Shown: piece after piece, positions 25,101 to 37,600 of the stretch
Position numbering within the stretch: the stretch's first letter is position 1
How the letters are laid out: every line of letters starts with the position of its first letter
Assembly (NCBI RefSeq): GCF_000165425.1
Contig: NW_001799638.1
Span: forward strand, 124,001-188,000
Reading direction: 5' to 3'
DNA length: 64,000 nucleotides
Origin: Paramecium tetraurelia
Taxonomy: Eukaryota; Ciliophora; Oligohymenophorea; Peniculida; Parameciidae
Made by a program: the position numbers and the translations under genes
The notes under the pieces: generated by a model
What the model was told of the DNA's origin: nothing
Database searches by the model: none
What the model saw: the letters and a program-made list of their open reading frames with translations, nothing else

Positions 25101-25355
25101 CATATTCTAAGTTGAAGAAAGGATGGTCTTGAAATTCAATATTTATGCTGTTAATTCTAATTCATTATTAGGTTTAGATAATTCTAATTTCTAGGTCACT
25201 AATTCTTAAAATTTTTTAATTGGAGCAATATATAATTTCACATCCACTTCGTGTTCAAAAAGACACTCGCCACAAAGTTTCCTCTAAAATTTACACTTGT
25301 GGGGAGCTAAGCAGATCAGTTATATTTGATTTCCGATATGATAAGCGCAACTCAT
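22144..25355 (-). CDS. Pentapeptide/WD40-repeat protein with 14 near-identical WD repeats
   Basis: About 1,039 residues. The N-terminus starts MSCAYHIGN and includes CxxxF/CGEC Cys pairs (residues about 15-35) like a small zinc-binding module, then about 280 residues of helical/coiled-coil sequence. A pentapeptide-like stretch follows ([30 protein letters not shown]). Fourteen WD repeats of 42 residues then run to near the C-terminus, each close to [14 protein letters not shown] with [15 protein letters not shown] unique tail contains [14 protein letters not shown]. Introns near the end (23 nt, CAG), near 24500 (31 nt, CAG) and one awkward gap near 24380 (38 nt if spliced) are required. Two seven-bladed propellers would fit 14 repeats. 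Function unknown; a scaffold role is inferred. Confidence 0.85.
22440..24190 (-). repeat. 14-copy, 126-bp tandem WD40 coding repeat
   Basis: The phrase ACCATCAG recurs every 126 bp, fourteen times between about 22497 and 24135. Copies share most bases, including silent positions. Copies 5 and 9 share the same variant (AAACCATCAGTAGAG plus the following spacer). Copies 8 and 11 share another distinctive spacer. Copy 12 lacks three bases. This pattern indicates recent duplication or gene conversion between copies. Confidence 0.9.
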
Positions 25356-26447
25356 AATCTAGTAAAAAAAATAATGAATTTCTATTACAATTCTTTTTTC
25401 GAATTATGCTTTCACTTATGGATTATTGAATAAATATGCCAACAATTCTTAAAAACATGACTTCACAATCACCAAGATTTCTAAGTTAGGACATCCATAC
25501 CATAGTTCCAAAGTATTTATAATTTAAGATTATTTATAGGGTTTGATCAAGATTGGTATATAACTATTTCTCTAAGACGCCACGCGAAGGGAGTTGAGTT
25601 TGATTTCACTATCCTATATGTACCCTCTCCATAAAGTGATACGCGAAGGTTAAAAATCCGGATCGCGAATTCCGGAAGACTTTCTGCACTCTCCAGATCA
25701 TCTAGCCTTGTCCTTCCACCTCCCGACAAGCTGTTGGGGTATGGAAGCCAGACTGTTTTCTTGACCTTTCTGCCTGTTGCTACTCATGTTTATAAAATCC
25801 TAAGATCTCCTAATGTAGACTAAAACTTAATTATCATAATAATCAAATAAAGTGATTTTCTCTTTCTTTTTCATATTTTAACCTAATAGTTTAAAATTAA
25901 AAGTAAAAACATGATTTTGAAATGCTTTGATTCTAAAAAATACTAAAATAGTAATTAATCATCATTATATTTTCCTTCTTAATTTCCAAAAGAAATTTAT
26001 TTGGTACTATATCCTTATCAATAACTGGTTATTTGTTATAATTGGACTATGAAATTATAAAACGAATAAATATCTCCAAAGTATTTTTAGATGTCATTTT
26101 TGAAACACTTACTCTTATCGATGTCTGATTATGATCCCTGATAGTTTTTAAAAAATTCTTGAGAAGCGTATCTACTTTCTCTTCTTGATTTTGGAAATAA
26201 AATCATCATAAATAAATAATATGAATTAGAAATATTTACTTATATATAAATGATACTATTTGACTTTTATAATGTTGTAATATCTACGAGAATCAGAGTA
26301 ATAATTAGAATATCCATTGTAATCTTTATAATTTTAGATAATATAATTCAAGATTCTCGAGAGATAATTAAAATATGTATTTATATTTAGATATATCTTC
26401 TGTAATAAATGTACTTAATAGTGAGTCGAATTGATTAATTAAAAATA
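25356..26447. other. Intergenic region containing a GC-rich island
   Basis: About 1.1 kb between divergent genes. The first 180 bases and the last 640 bases are ordinary AT-rich spacer. The middle (25540-25800) is strikingly GC-rich and is annotated separately. Confidence 0.6.
25540..25800. other. GC-rich island of foreign composition, possible organellar or bacterial insert
   Basis: Base composition jumps from roughly a quarter GC to about half GC over 260 bases, with restriction-like words (GAATTC, TCCGGA, CGCGAA) otherwise rare here. On the minus strand a frame of about 80 codons is open without TAA, TAG or TGA. Its codon use is unlike every gene in the window, with CGC, GCG, CGG and CCG present. 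I cannot identify the product. The plus strand begins with a motif near TTTGATCAAGATTGG that recalls the 5' end of small-subunit rRNA, but the similarity stops there. A nuclear copy of mitochondrial DNA or a bacterial fragment are the leading ideas. Confidence 0.55.
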
Positions 26448-27638
26448 ATGTTTGTTGAAGATTATTATAGGAGACTCATAAAATAGGAATGTAATATAAC
26501 TCCTAAGGAAATTAAGACTGATAGGCCTTGGTACCCAAGAAAATTCTAAAACGAAAGCAAGAGAGACTAATATAAGTTCTTTATGCTACCTCCCAACAAA
26601 ATGGTTACTTTACTAAAAAAAAATAAATTGTCGGCTCCCAATGAAAAGATTAAAGAATTCTTGCATAACCACTCCTTGAAAAAGATGGTTGATTTTGGTG
26701 AAACCCTTCAAAGTACATTGGATGTGAAAGTACAAAGACCGTCGATTTAAATTCTAACTCCTAAAAATAATACTGTGGGACGATAATTATTTCCAGTTAA
26801 AAGAAGGCCCCTCTGTTTACCTTCAACAAGAGTTATTACTGAGCCTAGCAAGAAATCATCCTCGTAATGCAAGAGTGTGCATAAATTAATTCGACTAAAA
26901 TAAAGCGACCATTACCAGGAGGAACTTTATGGCATAATTAAAAAACTTAATTATTCTCCTCTGAGAGTTGATGCAAGTTTTCTCAAAAAATAGATCTAGC
27001 CTCCAAAGGTTGTTTAACCTCAACCAGATATAGAACCTGAGATTCCAAAAAGTGTATTACCCTATCCTCCAAGAACAAAAAAATAATTACGCTCATTTCT
27101 TTTGAGGGCTTTGAAGAAAATCAAAGCTTTGGGTCTTACAATTAAATATGTTATGGAGCATAAGATATTTTCAAAAAAACCATATGAGAAATAGTATTCA
27201 AAGGAATTTATTCATGCAGCCAAGTAGAATAAAATAGAAGAAATAGAAAACTATCTTCAAATCAACCCTTATTTGGTGTTTGATTATGATTTCTATAACA
27301 TGACAGCACTGCATTGGGCTTGCAAAAAAGGGTATCTGCAGATAGTAGAGATGTTATTGAAATACCATTCAGATATTGATGGAGTCGATATCCTATATCG
27401 CACTCCATTGATTCTATCGATTCAAGAAAATCACTTAGATGTTACACATTTTCTATTGATGAACGGAGCCTACCCCTGGAGTACTGCCATAACAGATTTG
27501 AAAAGTATTCTCGAGCAAAATGAACGTGCTAAACTTCTCCTCACGAGGGTTAGAAGGGTAATTATTTAGTGTTATTATTTGTAGTTATAAATAATGGCTA
27601 AATGGACTCAATCAGGAGAATATTTGAATCTAATTTGA
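26448..27638 (+). CDS. Ankyrin-repeat protein
   Basis: About 387 residues with one intron near the 3' end (about 27561-27587, 27 nt). The first 240 residues are basic and Pro/Lys-rich with no recognised domain. The C-terminal third carries at least three ankyrin repeats: KEFIHAAKQNKIEEIENYL, then MTALHWACKKGYLQIVEMLL, then RTPLILSIQENHLDVTHFLL. The TALHWA and TPLILS turns are typical. Ankyrin domains mediate protein contacts; the partner is unknown. The ATG at 26448 is the first in a long open frame. Confidence 0.85.
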
Positions 27639-27774
27639 CTATAAATATGAATTTAAAATTTATAATTAATAACTGGTTTAATAATTAATAAGTCACGTGA
27701 CATATTTTTGAATCATATGAGTTGGTAGTGAATTACTATATATAAATATATTTAATAAAACTCAAACTTATCGA

Positions 27775-28230
27775 ATGTATGCAGATTGTGAAGACTATCT
27801 GTCTTCTACATCAACTTAAGACGATTACGGAACATTGAATGTAAAGTTGAAGACAGAATTCTGTAAATATTGGACCGAAGGAAAAATATGTCCATATGGC
27901 AATAAAGTAATACATTATTGTGAGATTCTTAGTGTTACTTTGCACATGGTGAAGAATAATTGTTGTCAAAAGACGTTCCTAAAAATTATAGAACTAAAGA
28001 ATGTAAAAATTTCTAAGAATTTTTTTGTAAATATGGTCAGAGATGTCAATTTTCGCATATGCTAACCAAATACTAAATGCCTCAATTGAAGTATTGGACT
28101 TCAGTTGAGAAAATAGAAGTGGGCTCAATTAAAAAAAAGTATTAAATATTTGGAATAATTTAGGCATCGCTTAAAGATATTTAAATCGATAACCAGTGGA
28201 GTTTATCACAAACAATAGAAACAATAATGA
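27775..28230 (+). CDS. Tandem CCCH zinc-finger protein
   Basis: About 134 residues after two introns (26 and 25 nt, both TAG). It has two CCCH fingers: CKYWTEGKICPYGNKCYFAH (C-x8-C-x5-C-x3-H) and CKNFQEFFCKYGQRCQFSH (C-x7-C-x5-C-x3-H), about 16 residues apart. This is the arrangement of tristetraprolin-type proteins that bind AU-rich mRNA elements and promote decay. The protein is short, with only a basic C-terminal tail after the fingers. Its stop lies 66 nt from the stop of the convergent gene. Confidence 0.88.
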
Positions 28231-28296
28231 TTTTATTTCTTATCCCAATTCATATTTAAATAACAAATTACAATGATAATATCAATTAATTGTTCA

Positions 28297-29380
28297 TCAT
28301 TTGTTCTTCAAGAAATTATTTGTAAATTCCCAAATGATTTATTAATGATCAAATCCTTCTTTAAAACTCTCCTAACAATCTTAGATATAGATATCTCTCA
28401 AAGGGTCTGAGGAATTTCTAAAAATATACAATAACATCAAAGCATTAAATTCTGGATGAAATTGAACTCCCAAAATGTGATCACCTTAGAATGCATAATT
28501 TTCACAATGACGTGCGCTCATTACAACCTCAGTGTTCTTAGGTAATTAAGCTACATAGTCTCCATGGATTTAATACACATTGAGATTGTTTATTAGTTGA
28601 TCCTTCCATTTGAATTAAGTTGAAAGAGCTGTTCTCCCTACTTACATCCTATCCACATGATTCATCTTTTAGGCCTCTCCCCCCAAACTATGAGCTAAGA
28701 CTTAATGTCCAAAACAAATCCCAAAAAGTTTTATTTTCATTTTGTCTGCTTCTCTTAAAAACTTAAATAGTGGTTCCTTCCATTCTTCACTCAAATCATA
28801 GGCTGCACTACTAGATCCTGTGATGATAATACCATCCAATCCTTATAAATCTGGGAATTTGTTCTCTATAACCTGAACATTTAAAATTGTATTATACCAA
28901 ATAAACTTCCCAATCCTCATTCTCCTCTTTATAAATACCAAAGTGCATAGCTTCCATTATATTGACATATTCTTTATAATATAGTGGCTCTGTTATCAAT
29001 AAGGCATATCGTTTTTTTATATCCTTAGGTGTATATTATTTAAGAATATCAGGAATTATTTCAGATTTAAACCCAAAGTTAACATTATAATTTAAGAGAA
29101 TAACTTTTTCTTATGATGTTGCTTTTAATATTACTCCTTGATTGACAATACCCAAAAGTTCTTTGAATTCTTAGGTTAGGAGAAGATCTGCATAAAGCTC
29201 TATTGTTAGATCCTCCTGAAATTTTTATTATTATTGCATCAGAAAACGAGCAATTGCAAAAAAGTCATTCGGATCAAAATTTGGAGAATATTTAATAGAG
29301 TAGAGTTCTAAAGCTTCTGATTTGTAGATGAAGTGATTTTCTGACTGTATGATGAGAGTTACTTATTTGTTAAATTCCAT
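28297..29380 (-). CDS. Class I glutamine amidotransferase-like protein
   Basis: About 352 residues with one 25-nt intron ending CAG. The C-terminal 220 residues form a GATase1 domain: LDGIIITGSSSAAYD, the nucleophile elbow LFGICFGHQVLAHSLGG (Cys in GICFGHQ), MSARHCENYAF, then GVQFHPEF with the catalytic His-x-Glu. The N-terminal 120 residues are not part of that domain and I do not recognise them. Stand-alone domains of this kind include gamma-glutamyl peptidases and GMP synthase-like amidotransferases. No synthetase domain is fused, so the substrate is open. Confidence 0.82.
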
Positions 29381-29651
29381 AATAACTTCTATAATATTTA
29401 AATAACAAAAAATAAATTAATTATATAAAATAATTAAATAACTATTGATTTAATCTTTTAAATCTTGAAGTTTCTTTTGTTCTTAAATTTATCTATGAGA
29501 ACAAATTGTCTCTAAAATCTTTTATTTATTAATTAAAATTTAAGGAATTATCATTTTTAAAGATGATATATCATCCTTTACATTGATTGAGGTTATGATG
29601 ATTATCTCAAGACTTCAATGTTTTTCAAATAAATAAATGTATCATTAATAA

Positions 29652-31483
29652 TCATTCTGGAATGACATTTACATGGATGAGACTATTATCCTAAACACCA
29701 AAATCATTCAAAGTCATGTCTTTTCCTTCCATTTAAACAACTTCAGCTTCCTCAGTTACCTTAAATAAAATTAAAAATATACTTATATTGATAAAGCTAT
29801 CTATTTGATCGGGATGTTTACCAGTTTTGAAATCATCATTTTCACAGGTTGTAAACCAGTATTTCCCATTAATTTCTTTGGTGTAGGCTTATCCTTTAGT
29901 TTTCCAACATGATCTATGATCTTTATTGTACAATATTAAGGTTATTGCACTTGTTACTTTGCTTGTGTGTATACTCCCTTAACAGTTGGATCAATTTCAT
30001 AAGGATTTCCATATTTTTTAATTAGTTCAATTACTTTAGGATGATTCTATTTAGCGTAATTGATAAAATCATCATAATCATAATAGTAATGTTTGACATT
30101 CTTCAACAAGAAATATTCTTCAAATGAAGATTTCAAGTAAAATATCTCTGAATCCTTTCTTTCAAATTTTGTAATTTCACTGCCATTAATGATTTAAACA
30201 CTAGAAACCTCTGCAATAGCTCTTTATCTAACATATAGCTTTCCGAATTTATCAACTAATGGATTATGTTTAATTGATAGAGAATTCAATTATAAGTTTC
30301 CTATTTTATTCAAGAACTATGCTTATGCAAAATGATTGTGATCTAAAGCCAAATGTTTAAGAGCCTTAAAATCAGTAACCAAGGGCAAATCCTTCAGATT
30401 ATTCTTATTTAGTATGAGTCTATCTAAATTTGGTAAATGTCCAAAAGATTTTTAAATGCATTCAAATTATGATAAATCAGTTTATTCTAAGTTTAATACT
30501 TTCAAGGCTTGTAAATCTGTATTTCTATATTACAAATTCTCATAATCAACTAAAATATTTCTACACAATAATAACTATTAAACCATTGGAAATGCAGGGA
30601 TTATCAAGGAAATATCCTACCAAGTCAATTACATTCCAATTAAAACCAGAATTTCTACATGTTTACCACAACCATCTACAGGAATTTCTAAGTGTTTTCC
30701 TTACTCGTAATCATAAATCATGTAATCTTGTGTTTATGTGAATATTTGATTTTGAAACTATTGTTATCCAAAAGTTTCAAGTTTTGATAATTTATTACTT
30801 GAAATTGACAATTCTTTTAAAGTTGGTAACTATGATACTAAAACAAAGATTTGATGCCAAGAATGGAACAGATTATTCTCCAATCCCAAAATTTTGATAT
30901 TTTTAAATATACTTCCAACAAAACCAAATGGTCCCATAGTTGAAACATTTTAGGACTCTAAAGATAGTTCCTACAAAGTCTCTAAATTATTCAGCTTTTT
31001 ATAAATTTCATCAAATCCATAAAACTCAACCATCTTCTTTCTTTTTTTCATTGTTTCAAAAAATGCTGTGTCATCAAATTCAATTTTCACTTATTTTTAA
31101 TTTATAAGTGTAATAACTTTGCTCTTCTCGTCTTAATGGTTAGCCAAATCTGAATGTTCTTGAAGGAATTCATCTTTTACTTGTTCCTACACCTCCATTT
31201 CTTGTAATAATTATGGAGGGATTTCTTTGAAATATTTCAAAAATAATGCTTCCCACAATTTATTACCAAAACTCACCTTCTCTTTCTTTAACAAACTACC
31301 TGAATTAGCCCCATCAGTTGTTTTGAAATATGTGTACCCTTAAACAGTGCCATTATGTCTTCCTCTATCGGCCTAATCCCATTCTACTCCCAACCAAATT
31401 TCATCTCCTTTATTCTCATGCACCAAGGGACCTTCGTATTTCACAGTGGCTTTTTCACCTTAATACACTATTCTCTTATTCAT
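29652..31483 (-). CDS. TBCE: Tubulin-folding cofactor E (TBCE)
   Basis: About 602 residues if the 23-nt intron near the 3' end is removed. The N-terminus is a CAP-Gly domain (residues 5-75): KGDEIWLGVEWDQADRGRHN, then GTVQGYTYF and GSLLKKEKVSFG. Leucine-rich repeats fill the middle. The C-terminus ends in a ubiquitin-like segment (MTLNDFGVQDNSLIHV). This CAP-Gly/LRR/Ubl order is that of TBCE. In the tubulin folding pathway TBCE binds alpha-tubulin and helps form or dissociate the alpha/beta dimer with cofactors B, C and D, fitting a cell with thousands of cilia. Confidence 0.88.
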
Positions 31484-31867
31484 ATTCAAAATAAATAATA
31501 TTAAAGACTCTCCTAAATAGATTGTAGCTTCTTAATAAAAGAAAATAATTCAACTGATTAATTCTTATTTATAAAATGCAGTTTTTTGCTTGGTTTATTA
31601 CATACATCTGTATTTACAGAATTAGGACAAATATATGTTGATTCATATAATTATTAATATAAAACTAGACATTTTTAATAAGATACTCCAAAAATTATAT
31701 TATTTAATAATATCATCAGATATATCAATTCGAGATTTTTTAAGGAATTTGAACTTAAAACCTAATTGATTTCACTTAATTTTTTTCAGAATGACCATTA
31801 TACTCCTTATATGATATATTCTCAATTGTGTTTTAGTGGAGAACAATTTGTAATAATATAAATTGAA
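31484..31867. other. Divergent intergenic region
   Basis: About 380 AT-rich bases separate the TBCE start and the transporter start, so both promoters must lie here. I see no conserved motif, repeat or RNA gene. Confidence 0.5.
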
Positions 31868-33477
31868 ATGGAAATAAAGTATAAACTACCTCCGCTTCCA
31901 ACCAATATCGTTGATATTTATAATAAGATGACTAAACAAAGAAAACAGTACTATAGAAGGTAAGCCTCACAGATGTCAACGATATGCAAACTATTAAAAG
32001 TGTGTGTAGGAACTGTTGTGTTAGCATTTCCTGAAGGATTTAAAAAGGTGTATCTTACAGGTGGAATATTAGTATTATTTATTTGTGGCTTACTCCAGTA
32101 CTATTCTTGGACACTGCTTATAAGAGTTATTGAAGAGAAGGCTGAAATCAAGAAGAAAGAAGAATAAGAAAAATAATAGGCTCAAGCTCAAAATAACTCT
32201 TAGGTCATGGAAATAGAGATGGTCACATAGACATTGCCTCAAGTGTCATCTCAAAGATCCTTATCTTAAAATGGTAAATAAGAAGAAGAATTCGAGGAAA
32301 TAATTGGTGATGACATTATAGATGATATTGAAGATGAAGATAACAAAAAAATAAGGTAGGAAGAAGAAGAGTATCGCAAATAGGCTAATAATCCTCTTGC
32401 AAAAAAGGCTATTAAATTTGAAAAAATGAATATGATGGGCGTCATGCTTGTCATAGATCCAACTAGTAGAGTTTTGGTCATTATATCCAAAATAATGACC
32501 ATCCTGCTATTTTATGGCTAAGCTTTAAGTCTATTAATATTCTGTAAGCAAACCTTTGATTAGATTATACCTAATTTTGCTGATAACCCTTTGAATACTC
32601 TTTATCTAGCAATTTGTACAATAGCTTTCATAATGGCATTTTCATTTATCACAAGAATGGAAACCCTAAAATAAACAACAAACATTGGTTCCTATTTAGT
32701 GTTCATTGTCATGTACTTCTTTACTTGTGTTTGTCTATATTAAATAAAGAATTCTGGGTCCTCAGAGAATAACCCTACTATTAGATATGGAATAAAATTC
32801 TCTGAGCTTCCTTTCTTTTTTGGTGTTACTCTTTATTCATATGATATTAATGGTATCCTTACTGAAATTAGAGAAGAAATGAAACATCCAGAGAAATTCA
32901 GAAAGAATTTAGCTTCCTCAATGCTGATTTGCTGTATAATTTATACATCATTTGGAGTATGTGGATATTTGGCATTTGGGGACTCTACCTAAGAGCTAAT
33001 AACATCTAATTTGTTAAATGTAGTTTCAGATATTGGGTTAGGTATTCAAAATGCTTTCTATGCATTATAAATGACGTATGTTTTATCCATGATTTAAACA
33101 ATCTTATTATAAAATGTTGTTTGTATTAGATTGATGGAAGAATTGCCATTTGACTTTTAGAAATCAGATGTGAAACCTATTTTGAGCATTTGGTCTAAAT
33201 TTGCCATTCGTATTCTATACATTTCAGGTTGTGTGGTATAAAATAAAGAAATATTTAATAGTTTGGTGGATATTATTTGACTAATTTTAGTACTATAATC
33301 TCCTTACTTGGGTGTATACCATCTGTATATCTTGGATTTGTGATGCCATATTATTTATATAAGAAAGTGTTCGGGAGATAGAAGATGTATCTGGAAATAA
33401 TAAATGGAACAGTGCTATTTTTTGGAGTGGCGGGTGCAATATTAGGAATAATTCAAATATTTGGTGCCTTGTACTGA
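31868..33477 (+). CDS. Amino acid/auxin permease-type transporter (SLC36/38-like)
   Basis: About 527 residues with one 26-nt intron (about 33235-33260). The first membrane segment carries VGTVVLAFPEGFKKVYLTGG, the substrate-site helix of AAAP transporters (G-T-G/S-hL-x-hP). About ten further hydrophobic segments follow, including VLVIISKIMTILLFYG, YLVFIVMYFFTCVCLY, FFFGVTLYSYDING and LICCIIYTSFGVCGYLAFG. A roughly 130-residue acidic, Glu/Gln-rich cytosolic loop lies between the second and third segments and is unusually long. The family moves amino acids with H+ or Na+. The substrate cannot be told from sequence. Confidence 0.88.
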
Positions 33478-34049
33478 TTTAAGCTATTTTAAAATTACTT
33501 TGTATATTTTAATAAAGTAGATTAAATAAATTTAATATTTATTAATTATAATCTAAATAACTGTGCGAAGACAAAACACAAGGGATTTCTTTGGGAGAGT
33601 ATTATGATATTGAATAGATTTATATAAATGAAAATAATTAAAGCCCAATATAAAAAAAAAACTGAATTCACTCAATGTTTTATCCAATAAAACTTAGGAA
33701 TGCTAAAATAAAAATTATTACGATATCAATGCAAAAATGTAAATTAGTAATTATACGCAATTTTTGTTCTAAATATTACAAATATTCACTATATAAAAAT
33801 TGCTTTTTCAATATTTATTTTTGAAACATGATAATTATTCTAAATATCCTAAATTGCATAACCAAATATAAATAATTTAAAGTAATTATACTTTAGAGTT
33901 TTAAACCTTTCTCAAACACACACTCATAGTCTTGATAATAATTTTTTTTCAGTTTTAAAATTACAAATTCAGAAATTTTTAAGAGAATTGTTCTTGGAAG
34001 TTAAACTTTGATATCGGAGTTGAATATCATATACTAATTTAAATATAAA
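33478..34049. other. Intergenic AT-rich stretch
   Basis: About 570 bases between convergent stops. No coding frame, RNA gene or repeat is supported; it should contain the 3' ends of both neighbours. Confidence 0.5.
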
Positions 34050-34553
34050 TCATATGTATTCATGCATCTTTAGATATCCATATATAAATAAGACCAAATA
34101 AAATGCAATTACAATCTAAGCAAAATAAAAACAATAATCTAATAATTTGCTTCTATTTATCATATCATTGTGATAATAAACATGCAAAAATCCATCATTT
34201 GATTTATACTTTTTGAAAACCAACTATAACTTATTTTCTAAATTTAGCAAATTAATCATACCATGTTTGAGCAATGCATATCGTCCATTTTGCCTTTTTA
34301 CGTAAAAGTACATGTTTTTAGCTCCGTTTAAAGACTCGTGAATTTTATACATAACAGGATATAAAGTAGAATCCTTATTAAATAACCATCTTAATTCAAA
34401 TTTCAATCATGATTACCTATTATCATCAATCTTCTTTAATTTTGTTTAAGGATATGGTTCAACAACTACTGGAATGTAATTTTTACAGGCTGAGAACTCT
34501 TTATTTTACTTCCTGTTAATTAATCCTTCTTCCTCAGCATTAACTTTATCCAT
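34050..34553 (-). CDS. Small uncharacterised protein with C-terminal membrane helix
   Basis: 158 residues after removing a 27-nt intron ending AAG (about 34405-34431). A polar N-terminus is followed by a compact region with aromatic strands (LYPVMYKIHESLNGAKNMYF, VKRQNGRYALLKHG). One membrane-spanning stretch near the C-terminus (IVIAFYLVLFIYGYL) ends a few residues before the stop, so it would be tail-anchored. No family is recognised. The exact in-frame length after splicing supports the model. Confidence 0.65.
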
Positions 34554-34699
34554 AAATATTTTATTATTCAAATATAATAATCAAATTTGAAAATAAGTTT
34601 TGACAATTATTCTAAAATTTGAGATCTAGTTTCAATACAATATATAACAATAAAATATGGTAAGAATTTAAATTTACATATATATAAATGTTTAGTATT

Positions 34700-37600
34700 T
34701 CATTATAATTATTTCCGGATAGTGTTATCAATTGATTTAGGCTTTTGTTCAAACAAATGTTTTTTTTAAGACTAACTTTGCTGCTAATTCAATTATTTCC
34801 TCTCTGGAGTTGGAGTTGAATTATAATTTTAGTTATTCTAGATTTCATCTATTACTGATTTTAGCCTTTGAATCTCTTTTTATTAATTAATATTCTCTCT
34901 TTCCATTTCTTCCATTCTCTTACTATTCTTTGTCTTGATAAATCCTGCCTTTGGTTATTCATATACTCCATGATCAGGCTAAAAGATATAATATAAATAA
35001 TTACCTATCTCCTTAATAAGATGACTTCTTATTCATATTACTAGCATAGATTTTTCAATCTTTCAGTTGTCTGATGATTATCTTCAATTTAGGAAATCAT
35101 TTATTAATGATGATCTCTCAATGAAACGTTTTCTTTCTAAAGTTATATAACTATTTCATGTAAATCAGCATTTTCTCCTCTAACTCTTTCTAATTCTCCA
35201 GTTAATTATGAATTAGTCTATTTGAATATTTCATATTCTTGTAAATCAGCAGCTGTATCAGTTTTATGTTATTCCAACTTTTCCTCCAACTTAAGCATCA
35301 TTTAATTCATTTTTTCTTTTTCAACGTCATTAGCCTCTTTTTGCTTAGCTTCTTGCAATTTTTATTTTTGAATTTCTTTTTATAATTCATCCTAAACGTA
35401 TTATTGCTTTTAAAGATTAGCTTATAGATCTTTGATAGTGAATTCAAATTCTTATTGCTATTATTCATGTTATTATTTATTTAACTGTTAATCATTTAAT
35501 AAGTTCTTATTTTATGAAGAAACCTTCTCTAATTACTCACTCAATTGTTTAATAAGATCATTCTATTATTCTAACCTCCTTTATTATAAGGCGGCTTCTT
35601 ATTTTCGAGACTATAGTTCAACAAAGGCTGACCTACTAGATTTATCCAGATCTTCATATTCTTAATCTCTCTGTAGAATTTATTACTACAATTGAGATTA
35701 CAAATGATCAAGTTTCTTTCCTTAACTCATTTTCTCTTATTCTAATTATTCAACATATTTTTAAGCATCTGCTGACAATCTATCATTCTCCTTTCTCAAT
35801 ATCTAGAGTTCCCTTTAAAAATTGGTGAATTCACTTTAACACTTTTCAGCTACAATTTCTTTTTCTGACAACTCTACTTATAATTTCTTAATTTATTCTA
35901 CATTTTATTGGTTTAGTTATTTCAATTAATCAATCTTCTTCTTCTGTCTTGCAATTTCACTCTCCTTTTATTATAGAGCATCTGATAACTAATTGCGATC
36001 AGTTTACAATTATTCATTAGTATGCAAAATAGAATCATTCTCTAACATCAATTAATCCATCTATCTTTATTATTTATTTGCTGATTCCAACTATGCCTTG
36101 TCAATCTAGATTCTAGAAATATCAAATCTAAGTGATTAGCATTGATCCTATTGAGTTTACAATTCTTATCTTAACTAGTTTAATTCACTATCTTATTACT
36201 AATAATGTACTGATAATTCCTGATGATCCTGACTTAATTGTTAATTCTGTTACCCTAATTATTTTATTTACTTTTTCTATTCATTAATCGTTTACTTTGC
36301 AGTTTACAACTATTAAGTAACTTCTTAATATTAATGTCCCAAATCCTATTGAGTGTTATTCAACTCCTATTCTAATTCTGATTTCTCTAGATAAACCTTC
36401 TCTAATTCTGCTTATTATTGTAGACTCTATTTCTTTAATTTGTCATACTCCAACTAAGCCTTTTATTAATAACTATTCATTTTGCTGTTAAATTATGATA
36501 TAGAATTCTCTTTAAATTCTCCATATTCTTTTTATAAAATCGCATAATTAGTTTCTAATTGTTCCCTCAATTCAACTTAAGCTGTGTGTTCTGACTCTAT
36601 TTGGCTTATCTGAACTTTGGCTTAATTAAGACTTTTTTGAGTTTCTTCCAATTAGCTCTTCATTAAATCCTTTTATTTGCGTATTTTATCGATTTCAGAG
36701 TTGAAATTAGCCTCTTTTTATTTAAGTTGATTTAATTAAATTTCAAATTCAACTTTGGATGTTTTTTCCAAAAGAGCCGATTAATTCAATTCTATGAGTT
36801 CCTACTACTTTTATTCTAATTATTCTTCATACTCTTTGATTAGATCATCTTTCTCTTAATCAAATTTATGAGTGATATTTTGATTTTCTTATTCAAGCTT
36901 TTCAATGATTTAATGAGATTCTTATAATTATTTTTCTAAAAATTGTTGATTTCGTAAGTGTTCTTAAAGTTTCTAATCTTATAATTTATTTGAAGATTCG
37001 ATATTACGTTATAACTTTTGAAGTTGTAACTATAAATCTTTATTACTTGATAGTTGCTTTTGTAATTCTTAACTCTAATTTTATAGATCCTATTTATACT
37101 TAGCAATTTATTCTTGTTATTTTTTCTTATCCTATTATAAATTATCTACCATTAATTTATGTTCCTAAAGTTATTAGTTTAATGAGTTAATTTAAGATTT
37201 CAATTCATCCTCTTAATGTCTAGCCTAAAGTAATTCATCATTCAATTAGATTATTTGGACTTAGAACTATTCCACAGTACTAGACTATTTCCTATGTGTA
37301 TTTCGTTATTATTCTGATATAGGAATCTACTATTTATATGATGGTTATCTTGAATGATCTTCATACATTCCTCCTCTTAATTCAATCATAGGCTCTTCTT
37401 AGGAAGGAGAGATAGATTTTCGTTAAGCATCCCCTTATTTTTATTATTATTATCTTTGATTCTATCTAAATGAATTAAGTTAATCTTATTATTATTATTA
37501 TTGTTCAAATGTTGGAGATATTGATTTTCTTTGGATTTACTCTGGTTATTTATAGGATTATTGTCTTTAGCTATCTTTTCTAATAGCTCTTTAATCTGGG

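Noticed and set aside
25540..25800. Telomerase RNA, SRP RNA or RNase P RNA in the GC island
   Set aside because: An ACCCCAAC word and a GAAAGTC word are present, but the other conserved elements of these RNAs are missing and the composition does not fit known ciliate versions.
28231..28276. Longer C-terminus for the CCCH protein ending at 28276
   Set aside because: Counting the eight-A run before the second intron puts the stop at 28228-28230; the longer version does not give a whole number of codons.
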